Positions 46,108 through 56,935 of a stretch of DNA of 64,000 nucleotides are shown one piece after another. The DNA is from Pseudocercospora fijiensis CIRAD86. Its lineage: Eukaryota; Ascomycota; Dothideomycetes; Mycosphaerellales; Mycosphaerellaceae. The stretch covers positions 3,956,273-4,020,272 of the forward strand of contig NW_006921533.1 in NCBI RefSeq assembly GCF_000340215.1. The letters are read 5' to 3'. Within the stretch, counting starts at the first letter, position 1. Each line of letters starts with the position of its first letter. Below the pieces are notes generated by a model. It did no database searches, was not told the DNA's origin, and saw only the letters and a list, made by a program, of their open reading frames with translations. The translations under genes were made by a program, and so were the position numbers.

Positions 46108-46514
46108 TGTATCTTCCTGTCGGTATTTTTTCTCTCTTCTATGTAGACTACTCAGATGCTCCGGATCAAGGATTGCAGCAGCAGCTGTCGAGGTGTCCAG
46201 AACGATCATTTCAGCGATTCCGATCGCAGTCACAGGTCTTCAGGAGGCGTGTAAGAATGGCACGCAAGTGCAGCCATGTTGATTCTTATCAGTGAGCCCA
46301 AGAGAGCAGTGCATTAATGCGGTCCTGTGCGCTCCCATGCAGTGATGGACTGGGCGCAGGGACGCGAGTTGACGCAAGCAGCCAGGATATTCAGGCACGC
46401 GTGCTCCCATTGGCTGTCCGTCAGCGCACGCAACGCAGCTGGTTGTTTTCGCCATAAGCAGTCAAGCGTGCTGCCCGAAACAGTATGTGGTCGTGTGCCT
46501 TGGAAATAACGACC
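46108..46514. other. Intergenic
   Basis: This is the upstream region of the hypothetical gene and the 3' region of the phosphotransferase gene. Nothing notable is visible. Confidence 0.5.
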
Positions 46515-48058
46515 TTAGGCAGCCTTTTTGGTGTCGACTGTCTTCGAGTCCGTCGATTCTGTCTCTGCGGTGTATGGGTGCTTGATCGTGAGGCACCAGA
46601 TGTCCAGTGTGTCGCAAATGGAGACTATGACGTCCACAACGAAGCTGCCATAGACACCGACCGCAAGTCCTAAGCAGGTAAACACGAATGCAACCTGATA
46701 GACGCCGTCGCCAAGGGAGCTATACCAGCCAAGGCCGAGTTTCTCCAGCAGGACCTCTCCGAGTGAATCCAAAATACCGTAAATCAGAGGCAAGGCCAAA
46801 ATATTTTGGTACGGGAAGGGAGACTTGGTAAGATGTGCAGTTATCATCTGGCCCACTGAGTAGGCGTTGATGAGTCCGACGTACAGCACGAATGGAATCA
46901 GATGGTTGTGGAGAATGTTTGGCTGAAGCGCAAGGTAGGAAGCGATCAGTGCCCATGATCCGAAGAAAGGCAATAGACCGAGTAAGGCCTCGCGAGCTTG
47001 TTCACCGCGCTCTCGTCTTGCTCGCATGACGTTGCACGAGCTCTCGAAAGTCGTGAACACAAGGACCAGGCCACCGTATACCATGTAGAAATCGCCAAAG
47101 TCCATTTCGTAGAGGAGATCAGGCAGGAAGCTCAGATGAGGTGCGCCAAGGGCTTGGAGCATTGGCTGTTGCCAATAGCTACCACCACTACAGCTTTTCT
47201 GTCAGTATGTCTTTGATACTCATCATGGTATTGTCACGCAGAAACATACGTGTATGCCGTGATCGCGTACACAACGCACAAGGTCAGTATGCCCTCCACC
47301 GGGCCCGACACAAGGCCGAGAGTCAAGGTCTGGCATCACATTAGCCTCGTTGAAAGAGCGATCGCATGCAGGTGCGTACTTTGGTGTGATATTCATCCCA
47401 CGTCTGTACGTAAAAGGTAAGAAGACCTACGAAGGTCAGCGAAATTCCGAAGGGGACCCTGAACATGGACATACAAGCGAAGAGCACCAGCACCGTCCTC
47501 CAACCCTGACCAAATTGCATGGCTGCGGCGAAAAGGAGCACCTCCAGACTTGTGTTCAACGCGTCAACGCCATGGTCGAAGAGCTCGCCCAAAGGACCGC
47601 TTGGGCGTGTTCGACGTGCCTGGGTGCCATCGATGGCGTCAAAGTTCTGATACAGGAAGAGCCCGATGGACCACGACAGATAGACCCAAGAGGGGCAGTC
47701 CTGGTCCAAGGTGGGGGTGTAGTAGAGCATTGTCAGGATGTTGGCAATCACAAAGCCGAATCCGCTCAGAGTTATTGCGTTGGGCGCCTGTTTGCTCCCG
47801 ATGGATTAGCAATGCTCTCGGGCTTGGCCGTACGCGTGCATGCTCGACTGACCATGGACGGCGGAAACAGCTTGATGACCTGGCTCCACCAGTATGGCTT
47901 CAGCAGATATTGCGAGATCAGACTTCTGTCGACGCCTGCACATGGCGTCAGCGATGATGCCGACCGAGCTCGTGAAGTCGCGCGATTTCGGTGGCATACT
48001 CACTTGAGTACTTGTACTCGTTCAGCCTTTCAAGCTGCTTGACCCTTATGTATCCCAT
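46515..48058 (-). CDS. CDP-alcohol phosphotransferase (choline/ethanolamine phosphotransferase)
   Basis: Five exons (48058-48004, 47935-47853, 47787-47380, 47329-47250, 47187-46515) join in phase to 432 aa; all introns are GT-AG. The active-site signature DGTQARRTRPSGPLGELFDHGVD (DGxxARx8GxxxDxxxD, roughly residues 98-120) is intact. N-terminal blocks SVDRSLISQYLLKPYWWSQV and APNAITLSGF match Cpt1/Ept1. About ten hydrophobic helices follow. The enzyme makes phosphatidylcholine or phosphatidylethanolamine from CDP-alcohol and diacylglycerol in the ER (Kennedy pathway). Choline versus ethanolamine preference cannot be told from sequence. It diverges from the MFS gene with 338 bp between starts. 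Confidence 0.94.
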
Positions 48059-48396
48059 CTCGGCCGTGGTGTTGCGCGGTATGAGTAGTGAGACGGCGTG
48101 TTTTGGAGGCCCGAATTCGATGTCACCTGATATACGCGTGAGCTGGTTGCTCTTGCCCGTGCCGCTTTTTCGTGAAGATGACGTGACGTGACGACGCGAA
48201 GCGTGCGCGCTCCAGCCAAGACTTCTGTCACTCAATTCTTTTTGCCCTCATGGCTGCTGCACGTCGTCATTCACTTTCTATACCACTCCTTTCACCTCAA
48301 TACGCACACAATAATCAGTGCCTACCCCAATCATGGCCATTTGTGCCTCCCCAGATCGTGCAGCTTGGTGAATTGACTGGTCGGACACCTGCCAAC
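48059..48396. promoter_or_regulatory. Divergent promoter, phosphotransferase/MFS
   Basis: The 338-bp spacer separates two divergent genes. Overlapping TGACGTGACGTGACG at about 48178-48192 carries CRE-like TGACG half-sites. Function is inferred from position only. The plus-strand frame is open back to 48250, but the first ATG giving a plausible N-terminus is at 48397. Confidence 0.4.
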
Positions 48397-50156
48397 ATGC
48401 CTCCTCCTGTTCGACAAGAGTCGAGCATGCCTTTGCTCGCTGACGAGCCCAGCAACAGGCATCGCCCGAGCCACGCACGAGGGTACTCCCAAGATCTCGA
48501 AGAAAGACCGGTCGCCATGCAGAGCCCCGACGAGGACTCAGATGGGAATCCACTCAGTGCCTTGGAGAAGAAGTATCGAGTCGTGGACCAAGAAATAGAC
48601 AGCCATGGAATGGGACGCTATCAGTGCTTTGTGTGGACACTGTGTGGCCTAGGATACCTCCTTGACCTGCTCTACGCGCAGGCTTTCGGCCTGGTGTTGG
48701 GTGCCGTACAACAAGAGTTTGGCTTCTCGCCGGGCGAGAGTGGGAATATTAGTGTTGCTTTTTCTGCCGGTCTTACTGCTGGAGCATTCTTCTGGGGCAT
48801 AATGGGAGATGTCGTTGGCAGACGTTGGGTTTTCAATCTGACGTGTCTCTTTAGCGCTGCTTTTGGAGCTGGCCTAGGAGCGAGTAACAACTATGCCACA
48901 TTCCTGCTTCTCACCGTCTTCATAGGTTTTGGAGTGGGCGGCAACATCCCAATCGACACGACAATCTGCCTGGAATTCATTCCCTCCAATCGCCGCTTCC
49001 TTCTGGCAATGTTGTCGATATTCCAGCCGATTGGTGTGGTCATGACAAGCGTCATCGCTTATGGCTTCGTTCCGTCGCACTCTTGCGAGCCCAATTTCAG
49101 CATGGACAATGCCTTACCCTCCTGCAATAACGTGTCCAATGGCGAGGCATGCTGCCGACCAGAAGATAATCGAGGCTGGAGATATGTTCTGTACACGGTT
49201 GGAGCTATCAATGTCCTTGTTTTCCTTTCACGTTTCGTCGTCTTCAATGTCAGAGAGTCACCAAAATTCCTGCTCAGCAAAGGACAAGACCAAAAGGCGC
49301 TCGCAGTCTTGCAAAGCGTGTCGAAGGTGAACAAGAAGAAATGCGGGTTGACGATCCAGGACTTTCAATCTGCGGACACCCTATCCGACTCTGACTCCGG
49401 TGGCTCTCGAAAGTCTCTGCTTGACCCTAGGCACTGGAAGGACGAGAGCAAGAAAGAGCTCAGTCGTTACAAGCAGCTTTTCCAGGGCAAGCAGATGGCT
49501 CGCATCACTATCCTTGTGTGGTTGACATACATCTGCGACTTTTGGGGCTTTACTCTCGCCGGCCACTACTTTCCCAAGATCATTGCTCTGAAAGACGCCG
49601 AAGTTTCTCTCACGCTCGAACAAACCTATCGAAACTATATCGCCATATATGCTCCGGGAATTGCTGGTGTGTGATCGGCGCGATGATGATTCGACTCCTA
49701 GATGGCNNNNNNNNNNNNNNNNNNNNNNNNNNNNNNNNNNNNNNNNNNNNNNNNNNNNNNNNNNNNNNNNNNNNNNNNNNNNNNNNNNNNNNNNNNNNNN
49801 NNNNNNNNNNNNNNNNNNNNNNNNNNNNNNNNNNNNNNNNNNNNNNNNNNNNNNNNNNNNNNNNNNNNNNNNNNNNNNNNNNNNNNNNNNNNNNNNNNNN
49901 NNNNNNNNNNNNNNNNNNNNNNNNNNCTCCCGAAGTCTTCCCGGCGGCCATTCGTGGTACAGCAAGTGGTCTTGCCTCCACTTTGGGCAGGCTGTTTGGA
50001 ATTCTTGCACCGATCGTCGCACAGAGCGCGATGACTGATGGTGGCTTGAGCGACATCACTTCGATCAAGAAGGTCTTGTACCTGAGCGGCGGAGTCACTT
50101 TGGTTTGCGTCCTTACAACTGCGCTATTGCCCAATAGAATCAAGACGAATAAATGA
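48397..50156 (+). CDS. MFS transporter, SVOP/SV2-like, interrupted by an assembly gap and a frame break
   Basis: The start MPPPVRQESSMPLL at 48397 gives a ~75-residue cytosolic N-terminus. The SV2/SVOP-like signature follows (GMGRYQCFVWTLCGLGYLLDLLYAQAFGL), then the MFS loop GDVVGRRWVFN and GFGVGGNIPIDTTICLEFIPSNRR. The frame stops at a TGA at 49672-49674. Reading one frame over restores a transmembrane-like VIGAMMIRLLDG until Ns begin at 49707. After the gap (to 49926) the end PEVFPAAIRGTASGLASTLGR is in that second frame and runs to the stop at 50154-50156. So one base is missing just before the gap (sequencing or assembly error), or an intron is cut by it. Substrate is unknown; this fungal family includes sugar and organic-ion carriers. 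Confidence 0.8.
49707..49926. other. Assembly gap (220 N)
   Basis: A run of 220 Ns lies inside the MFS transporter gene and hides about 70 codons of its C-terminal half. The exact length may be an estimate from mate pairs. Confidence 1.
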
Positions 50157-50607
50157 CAGGAAGGACACGAAGAAATAGAGATGGCAAAGCTGCTTGGAAG
50201 TGAAGCCGCTGCGAAATGAATGTGGAAAATTGCTTCCAAGTATGATGGGCTGAGCCCAATACGGCTCATCAGCAGCTCTGCTGACGCTGCTCAAACGAAC
50301 AGCACCGACAACACGGAAGCATGTGGAAGTTGGCGACTGTTGGAATCGCCGTCCATGACCTTTCACGAATGTTACGAAGTTACGAAAGTGAAAGAAGCAT
50401 TCATCTGCATCAAACATCAAGGCCATGGAGTTATCTGTTTGCTAAGACAATCATAGCCAATATTGCTGCTTTTCAGGCAAGCTTTCAAATATTTGCCTTT
50501 GGGGCATAGAGATCCAGGCATAGAAAATATATCAACGTCTGCGCGCGCTGCTAACCTTCTCCCTCTAATCACATCGGCACACTTTGCTATCTACAAAGCA
50601 CAACAAG
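50157..50607. other. Intergenic
   Basis: This is the 3' region of the MFS gene and the upstream region of the next hypothetical gene. A TATA-like AAAATATATC occurs near 50524. No other feature is visible. Confidence 0.4.
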
Positions 50608-51855
50608 ATGGTCCGACCTCATTGGCTCCTTCTCAGGCCTGGTGCATTCTTGAGCCGGTACAACGCCAAAAAGGCTGTCGAAATGTTGAAGGCCGAGGAC
50701 AAAGCATCCACTCCGATTTATCGTAGCATTATCCTCGACGTTTATATTTTCCACGACAACCGCCTGCAGCTTTTCAAGAAGCACGGGATTGTGGGTGCTG
50801 ATGCGAATCGACTGGTCTGTCCACACGCAAAGCCCACAAACTCTGATCGGCAGCTTAGCATTCGGGACGTCGTGCTGAAGATGCTTGGTCACGGTCTAGG
50901 CTCGTCAATTTTTGCAGACATCCAATTTGTGGACTTCAGCCAAGAAGAACCCTTAATCACTGGCGAGCGTATTTTCCGATACAATGACCACGAACGCGCC
51001 ACCGGCAACGAGACCGAGTTTGGACAATTGGACATTGCAATTCTCTTGTCCTCTGGGATGCAGGTAGATCAGAGCTTGATTCCCATTCAGATTGGCAACA
51101 GAGACGAGAAGAGTCCGAAATATCTACCTGCTCTGACTGTCAGCCGATCAGACATGACCAGTAAGCTTAAAGATCTAGAATACTACCTGGGCGACAATGT
51201 TGAGTACCCAATCCTGAACAAAGTCTGGGCCCGCTATGGCGATTGCGCAAAGGCACAAGTAGATCACCAGATGGGGCATGAAAAGCTGGGACTTGCAAGG
51301 TTGGCTACCGACTCCCTTACTGCGGCTCTCTTAGCCAAACAGCAAGAACCTCTCGTTCTTCCAAAGCCCATTCATGGCCTCATCGCATACTGCAGTGACG
51401 TGTGGGAGGCTGGTCTCTTCTTTCTGCTGTTAGATCCTATAGACTGGGCCATGAAGGTCAAGCGAGATGCTGACGATTTTTGTCAAGAGGTCAACGGCGA
51501 CTTCGTGGTCTTCACCGTCATTGGTGATTTCTCTGACAGCACACTTCAGCTCTCCCGCGTGTTTCCTGCCATCGTGCCAGAAATCATGCATCGCAAATAC
51601 ACGTACCTGAGAGAAGACGACAAGGCTCCAAATTTTATAACGATGCTCTCGGGCACGAGGAATGGCCGCTTTCGAATGCGGTATCTCCAGGCGAACGATA
51701 CTACTGTGTTTGATTCAAGAACACGGACTTCTCTGAAGATAACTTTCCGTGAGGATTGGGAGGAATGGTTGAAAAGTCCGCCGCGCGACAACAGTCCCCC
51801 GAAGTGGATTCAGATGCAGCAGGAGGATTACATGGTATTGTCTAAGAACAAGTAA
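50608..51855 (+). CDS. Hypothetical protein, 415 aa
   Basis: This is a single open frame from the ATG at 50608 (MVRPHWLLLRPGAFLSRYNAKKAVEML). The frame is open eight codons further back but only with non-ATG codons. Composition is that of a soluble globular protein with no signal peptide or membrane segment beyond a short LFFLLLDPIDWAM stretch. Notable blocks are GQLDIAILLSSGMQVDQSLIPIQIGN and GDFVVFTVIGDFSDSTLQLSRVFPAIVPE. I recognise no domain. A single-exon frame of this length at normal base composition is very likely a gene, perhaps lineage-specific. Confidence 0.75.
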   Translation: MVRPHWLLLRPGAFLSRYNAKKAVEMLKAEDKASTPIYRSIILDVYIFHDNRLQLFKKHGIVGADANRLVCPHAKPTNSDRQLSIRDVVLKMLGHGLGSSIFADIQFVDFSQEEPLITGERIFRYNDHERATGNETEFGQLDIAILLSSGMQVDQSLIPIQIGNRDEKSPKYLPALTVSRSDMTSKLKDLEYYLGDNVEYPILNKVWARYGDCAKAQVDHQMGHEKLGLARLATDSLTAALLAKQQEPLVLPKPIHGLIAYCSDVWEAGLFFLLLDPIDWAMKVKRDADDFCQEVNGDFVVFTVIGDFSDSTLQLSRVFPAIVPEIMHRKYTYLREDDKAPNFITMLSGTRNGRFRMRYLQANDTTVFDSRTRTSLKITFREDWEEWLKSPPRDNSPPKWIQMQQEDYMVLSKNK

Positions 51856-52193
51856 GGGCAGAAATGAACAACGCATGGTGAAGACTGCCCTGAATTGCAG
51901 AGACAATGGTATAAATCTGTCGAACCAAACGAGCTATACCGTCCGACTTCACAATATCACATGCTTCGCGGGAATCCTCACATGAGAGGTCTGTGCACGC
52001 CCTCACTTTGCGCTTTCCATCACATGCTTGCTGCGCCACAAAGTGCGGCTCTATGAATATAACGAGTCCAATCGTGTGTTTGTCGCGTACAACTTCTTCA
52101 TCAACACCATCACCAACATCACTACAAGCCGGTCGAGTACCTATATGCACTCGAGAGACATTAGCGCGAACAACCTATCCTCAAGCAACCGCA
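51856..52193. other. Intergenic
   Basis: The 3' region of the 415-aa gene. Nothing distinctive is visible. Confidence 0.4.
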
Positions 52194-52233
52194 ATGTCGC
52201 CTCACAACGAACTCGCCGCTAGAAAGCTCGAGT

Positions 52234-53336
52234 ATGAGGGCATGCCAGTCCAGGTTTCCGAACTGCGATCTACCCCTGCGAAACGGCCGACACAATACCA
52301 CAGCTCACTCAGCGCAAGAACTTCCAGACCGGCCAACTGGTAGCGTGAACTCGCAGCAGCTCAGACTACGCCAACGCACAAGAGAAGATGGCATCTCCAT
52401 GGCCACGACAGGAGTCTGCGATCTAGCTCCAAACCAGCTCTCAATTCTTCTACGCTCTGCCAAAAGCATCTTGGAAGCAGTCGAAACTGTCAAGGGTCTC
52501 CAAGATGGACGGCCTGTGAAAAAGCTGGCTTTCGCAATCGAAGAGGTTGCGAGCGACGAAATGCTGCTTCGCAGGCGGGAGTGGTGGCAGAGTCTGCAGC
52601 TATGGCCTGTTGAAAAACCTGAACGCTTTGAGAGGTCGGAATGGGAGTGCGAGGCCATGCAAGCACAAGGGTGCATAAGAGAAAGCGGCGTTGACATCGC
52701 TACCATGACCGAGCTCTTCGAGCATGTCAAGGAATATGGAGGACCGGTCGAGATCGAGCTCGCTCATGGTGATGAGGAATTGTCTTCCCTACGACCAGAT
52801 AATTTCGAGGACTACAAGAATGCTTGCTGCCGACATGGCTTCAGCGCTCCTGCAAGCGACGATAGTCGACCTTTTGAATTTGAAGAACGTGCTCCAACAG
52901 ACTGAGGAACTCGATCTCTCGGCATGGGTCGAAAGTGTATCCAACGAGCTTCAGGGCGAGAAGTACGCAACAGCAGTCAGGAACTCTACGGCAGATTTTG
53001 CTAGCATCCTCGCCGAGGTTCCAAAGCTCAACTCCCTCACCCTCAACGCTTATAAGTCCGACTTGCCAGGTTGCAACGGAGACTTCGCCAGCAGTTCTTC
53101 TCAACGCCAAATCAGCCGAATGCAGCTCGTTGCCGGCCGCATTGCTGGAACAGACATTGCCACAGCTAGAGATGCTAGCATTTTCATGCGCCGACCTAGA
53201 CGTCAAGAAGCTGTTAACGCTCGTCAAGAGTCAGCCAAAGTTCAAGAACTTGTACATCGAAGGCGTCAACCTACTCAAGAACGGTATGACGCGACTTGAG
53301 CTAGGACAACTGGTGGAAGAGGACACATATCAATAG
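52234..53336 (+). pseudogene. Broken LRR/F-box-family-like gene, three frames
   Basis: Protein-like sequence moves through three frames. Frame one runs from 52234 (good from MATTGVCDLAPNQLSILLRSA near 52399) to about 52840 (PDNFEDYKNACCRHGFS). A second frame covers about 52840-53085 (ALLQATIVDLLNLKNVLQQTEELDLSAW, KLNSLTLNAYKSDLPG). A third covers about 53090-53336 (AVLLNAKSAECSSLPAALLEQ, LPQLEMLAFSCADLDVKKLL). The leucine spacing resembles the degenerate LRRs of fungal F-box-type proteins. No GT-AG pair joins the segments cleanly, so two frameshifts (decay or sequencing errors) are more likely than introns. A separate short frame at 52194-52343 may be the real 5' end in a fourth frame. Confidence 0.45.
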
Positions 53337-53765
53337 TGTAGCACGGCCTTGACCCAGACCTGTCGGTTCGCCGTGAAGAGGGAGCCGTCCAAGTGGGTTC
53401 AGCTCCATACGAGCTAGTTATGGACACATCGCGGCCTAGTCCTCACACCAAATCTTATGTCTCATCAGTATTCTTCTTCCGATTCCCACACCTCCTCGTT
53501 CACTATCCTTTCCATCTCCAGTATACTTTTCATATAACCACACTGATATTGCTCAAGAACATTCACCGCAACTCGGAAGCCATGATATGACCGCTTCTCG
53601 AGCTCAATCTCGCGCACTCCACGCACGTCGGCAGCAAAGGCGGCGAAGCATCAACTAACACGCTCTTGCGGGTATCACTGCCAGAGGATTCTGTCAATAC
53701 TAGCCATAAACATCTCGCTCCCAAGCTTGTCTTGCCTCATCACAATGGTCCTGGTCGTTGGAACA
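53337..53765. other. Convergent intergenic region
   Basis: This lies between the broken LRR-like gene (+) and the low-complexity nuclear protein gene (-). No feature is visible. Confidence 0.4.
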
Positions 53766-55467
53766 CTACCCCTCGCCATTCCCATCGCCACCAAGGTGCT
53801 TCTCTAGATTTCCGAGCAGATCCTCTTCTCCGTCCTCGAATTTCTCACCGTCCTGTACAACAGCTTCGGCAGCGATTTCTGCCACCGGCTCGGGAGGCTC
53901 TCCCTCTACGACTTCAGGAATGGCTTCTGCAACAATGGCTTCAGGAGGAAGATCGTCAAGCTTCGCAACGGCAGCTATGCCTGGCTCGGCGTCTACAGGT
54001 GATGCTGCAGCGGGTGGCTCCCCAGCATCGGGCTCGGAGTCAAGCGAGACAGGCGGTGGCTCTACGAGAGAAGCTGTCCTGCTATGGCTCTTGGCAAGCG
54101 GCATTTCGGGGGAGCTGGAAGCGTCGCGCACGGATTCTGTTGCGGGCACCGCGGACGGTGCTGACGGTGCCATGGTCTCTGGCTGCTTTTCTGGAGCCTT
54201 TTCCGGCTCAGAAACGTCGGCGTTGAACATGAGCTCGACTGACGGCTGACTAGTCGGCGCAGGCTGGCTTGGTCTGACATCTTCCATAGGCTGAGATTCA
54301 CTATTTGATTCTGATTTCGCTGGCGTCTGGCTGCCTGTCGCCGGTGCATCGTCATCGGAAAGCTCGCCCTCTTCTCTATCGTCGTCGCCGTCACCTTCCT
54401 CATCATCATCGTCATCTCCCTCTTCACCCTCCTCTCCAGTCTGGGATGGCGCTCTCTTGGCAGCCTCTTCGGCAGAGATGTCGGCCGAAGCTTCTTCGCC
54501 TTTGGCAACATGCTTCACTGTCTGCCCAGGCTGGGGAACAATCTTTGTCGCATTGGGCACGATGGTCGTGTAGGTACTACCGTCCGGATTGGTGAACGTC
54601 ACCCGCTTTTTGCCTCTTCCCGGTCCGCCTTTCTTCTTCGGAGGAGGCCTATTTCGCCGAGTAGCGTTAGGCCTGAGATGCTCGGCTACAACAACGCCTT
54701 CGTCATTAGCTACGCCGACTCCCTCGATGATAGTGCCTGGAGCCGCGGTGACAAGTTTCACGTGCGCTAACTCGGTGGACTCTGCGATCTCACCCTCGAG
54801 GACCTGGCCCTCTGGCACCAGGACGTCGTAGACAGCAATTTCACCGTTGGCATCTGTCTTTTGCACTTTCGTTTTTCGCATCGGCACCGCCACACCATTT
54901 GCAACATCGGGAGCATACAAGCTCGGGAGGCCTCGACGTCTTTTGGCGAGGTAATTGAAGTGCTTGTGCTCAGGCTCAAGAGCATGTTCGGGGATGGGCT
55001 TCCATTTCTTCGCGACATAGCCTCTTTCTTCAGGCAAGTTGGTGTTCTTGGTGGGCTCTTCTTCGGCGGCTTCATCTTCGGGCTTGTCTTCATCCAGGTC
55101 GGCTTCCTGCTTTCGCTTGGTGCCTACTTGGCCCGATCTAGCCAATCTCAGAAGATGTTGCGTCCATGGATGCAGAAGCTGGGACATGTCAGGAGCTCTG
55201 GGCGGAAGGGAGGGTTCGACAGGCAATGAGAGAAGCTAGGTGGCACAACGACACGGGACGTACTTGATAGTCTCGTGGCATGGAGCCTTCGGCCCATTTG
55301 TCGTCCTTCTTTGCTTCCGTCTCGGACTGTGGAGGCGCCAGCGAGACTTTGGCATAAGATTGGCCCCATTGCTTGACGGGCAGGCCTTCGAAGACATCAT
55401 TGTCGGCATTTGACCTGCCCGAGCGATTGCTGCGGCCGGGCGGACGATACTGGGCGAGATGTGCCAT
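53766..55467 (-). CDS. Conserved fungal low-complexity protein, probably nuclear
   Basis: Exons 55467-55264 and 55178-53766 join through an 85-bp GT-AG intron to 538 aa. The acceptor at 55179 gives the continuous MPRDYQLLHPWTQHLLRLARSG expected for this family. The N-terminal ~70 residues (MAHLAQYRPPGRSNRSGRS, LPVKQWGQSYAKVSLAPPQSE) and KKWKPIPEHALEPEHKHFNYLAKRRRGLPSLY are conserved among filamentous ascomycetes. A basic AT-hook-like stretch follows (RRNRPPPKKKGGPGRGKKR). The C-terminal half is acidic and Glu/Pro/Ala-rich. As I recall, database copies are sometimes labelled LYR family protein, but I see no LYR motif here. A chromatin-associated role is only a guess from composition. It diverges from the ISD11-like gene. 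Confidence 0.75.
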
Positions 55468-55847
55468 GTCAGCGAATGTTCACGCGCGGATGCGGCTTTC
55501 TCCGCGGCGCAGGGAGAGGAGAGGGAGAGGGAGAGGGAGAGGGAGAGTGAACGGACCGGAGCCATGGATGCTTGGCGTGATCGAAGAAACTACTGCATGA
55601 ATGTATTATTGAATGATTGAAGCATGTCCGATATGCGATATACGTGACAGTGCAGACGCTGGAGTCTACAGTCTTAGTATACACAACTCCCTTCTCCCTG
55701 CTGAACAGCCACATTCGGCACCAGCCACGCCACGCCACGCCACACCGACTTCCGCCTTCCCTTCCCCTTCCGCCGAGCTTCCATCCCATCCCATAACTGT
55801 CACTTCGATTGACCACCCCGCGACCACATACACCCCCCCTCTCTGGC
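55468..55847. promoter_or_regulatory. Divergent promoter with GA-rich microsatellite
   Basis: This 380-bp spacer separates the nuclear-protein gene (-) from the ISD11-like gene (+). A GGGAGA-type repeat occupies 55511-55548, close to the minus-strand start codon and probably in its leader as a CT-rich tract. A CACGC repeat lies at about 55727-55745. Promoter role is inferred from position. Confidence 0.5.
55511..55548. repeat. GGGAGA microsatellite
   Basis: About six copies of a 6-bp purine unit. On the gene strand it is a pyrimidine-rich (CTCTCC) tract about 45 bp upstream of the ATG, a common feature of fungal housekeeping promoters. Confidence 0.8.
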
Positions 55848-56266
55848 ATGTCGTCGACCTCAGCCGTCCAAGTACGCTCGCTCTACCGATCTTTACTCCG
55901 CACAAGTCGACAATTCGCCGCTTATAATTTCAGAGAATACGCGCAACGAAGAACGCGAGATGCCTTTAGGGAACATTCGACAGAAACAGATGGCCGGCGA
56001 ATACAGGAGTTGATGCAGAAGGCGCTGAAAGAGCTGCGGATGTTGAAGGTGAGTGGGAAACTGGCACTTCTGCCTGCACGCACCCAAGGCATTACATTTG
56101 CTTGCGCATCATCCACGGCTGACCATGGCTTGCGCAGAGACAAACAGTGATATCGCAATTCTTCCAACTAGATCGATTAGTGGTCGAAGGCGGCAAGACT
56201 GGAGAGCAGACAGGCAATTCGGGAGACATTGTACGGCAGAAAGACCAAGGGTATGATGTCGCATGA
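55848..56266 (+). CDS. LYR-motif protein, ISD11/LYRM4-like
   Basis: Exons 55848-56048 and 56138-56266 join through an 89-bp GT-AG intron to 109 aa. The Complex1_LYR motif starts at residue 12 ([34 protein letters not shown]) and the helical tail has [26 protein letters not shown], the pattern of Isd11. Isd11 stabilises cysteine desulfurase Nfs1 in the mitochondrial Fe-S cluster assembly complex, with acyl carrier protein bound through the LYR motif. The last ~20 residues are family-variable. Other LYRM proteins are possible, but the FREYAQRR block favours Isd11. Confidence 0.87.
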
Positions 56267-56710
56267 TCAATAACAATACGGCTATGTCGGACGACGAGCT
56301 GCTGCTGACGCTTCTATAGCTGGGATTGATGCGAGCATGAAAACGATGGATTGTTACCACTATGCATAAGCCACATAAGCCGGCGCTTTCATTGGCATGT
56401 ACACTATATCTACCACTTCTCACTCCGTCTATCAAATGACTTGCGTGAGGCTTACGGAACAGTAGCCCGTACCTTCGACACGACAAGTGTCTCACTTGGT
56501 CAAGGGAGAGCATGACACTGCCAATGGTTCCACTCTTACATACACAGGTTAGAAGTTCCAGATACCTTAGCCTCCAGAGGCAAGACCCGCCTACTCCGAC
56601 ATCCAATGCAACAGTAACATCAAAACACAGAATCGAATCATGTCGTCCGATTCCATCGCATTCATCACATATACCTCGTCAGTATTCCGGCTTCAGCTTG
56701 CGGGCCCAGT
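56267..56710. other. Convergent intergenic region
   Basis: This lies between the ISD11-like gene (+) and the small secreted protein gene (-). A long but unsupported open frame crosses it on the minus strand (56109-56606), antisense to the ISD11-like exon 2. Confidence 0.4.
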
Positions 56711-56935
56711 CTAACAGCCCCCTTTCCTGCGGTCGCAACCACCCATACCATTGTCAACCTTCGCGAAAGGCCCTCCACCACCAATGATTCCAACCGTGCC
56801 TTGAGTGTAAACCCCTCCTTTGCTACCATGTGAACACGGCGCGCCTTGCTTGTGACACGCGACGCCAGCAGCGACGAAGGCGAAGATGCTGAAGCTAATG
56901 GCGAGTATGGGTAAGAGCGAGGAGAAAAGCTTCAT
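56711..56935 (-). CDS. Small secreted cysteine-containing protein
   Basis: The ATG at 56935 gives 74 aa. The frame is open two codons further back only with GTG. Residues 1-24 (MKLFSSLLPILAISFSIFAFVAAG) form a clear signal peptide ending at an Ala/Gly site. The mature ~50 residues have four Cys (VACHKQGAPCSHG near the start, CDRRKGGC at the end) and a Gly-rich centre (GTVGIIGGGG). Size and layout fit small secreted proteins of plant-associated fungi, some of which are effectors, but nothing here shows that role. No family is recognised. Confidence 0.65.
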   Translation of the reverse strand: MKLFSSLLPILAISFSIFAFVAAGVACHKQGAPCSHGSKGGVYTQGTVGIIGGGGPFAKVDNGMGGCDRRKGGC

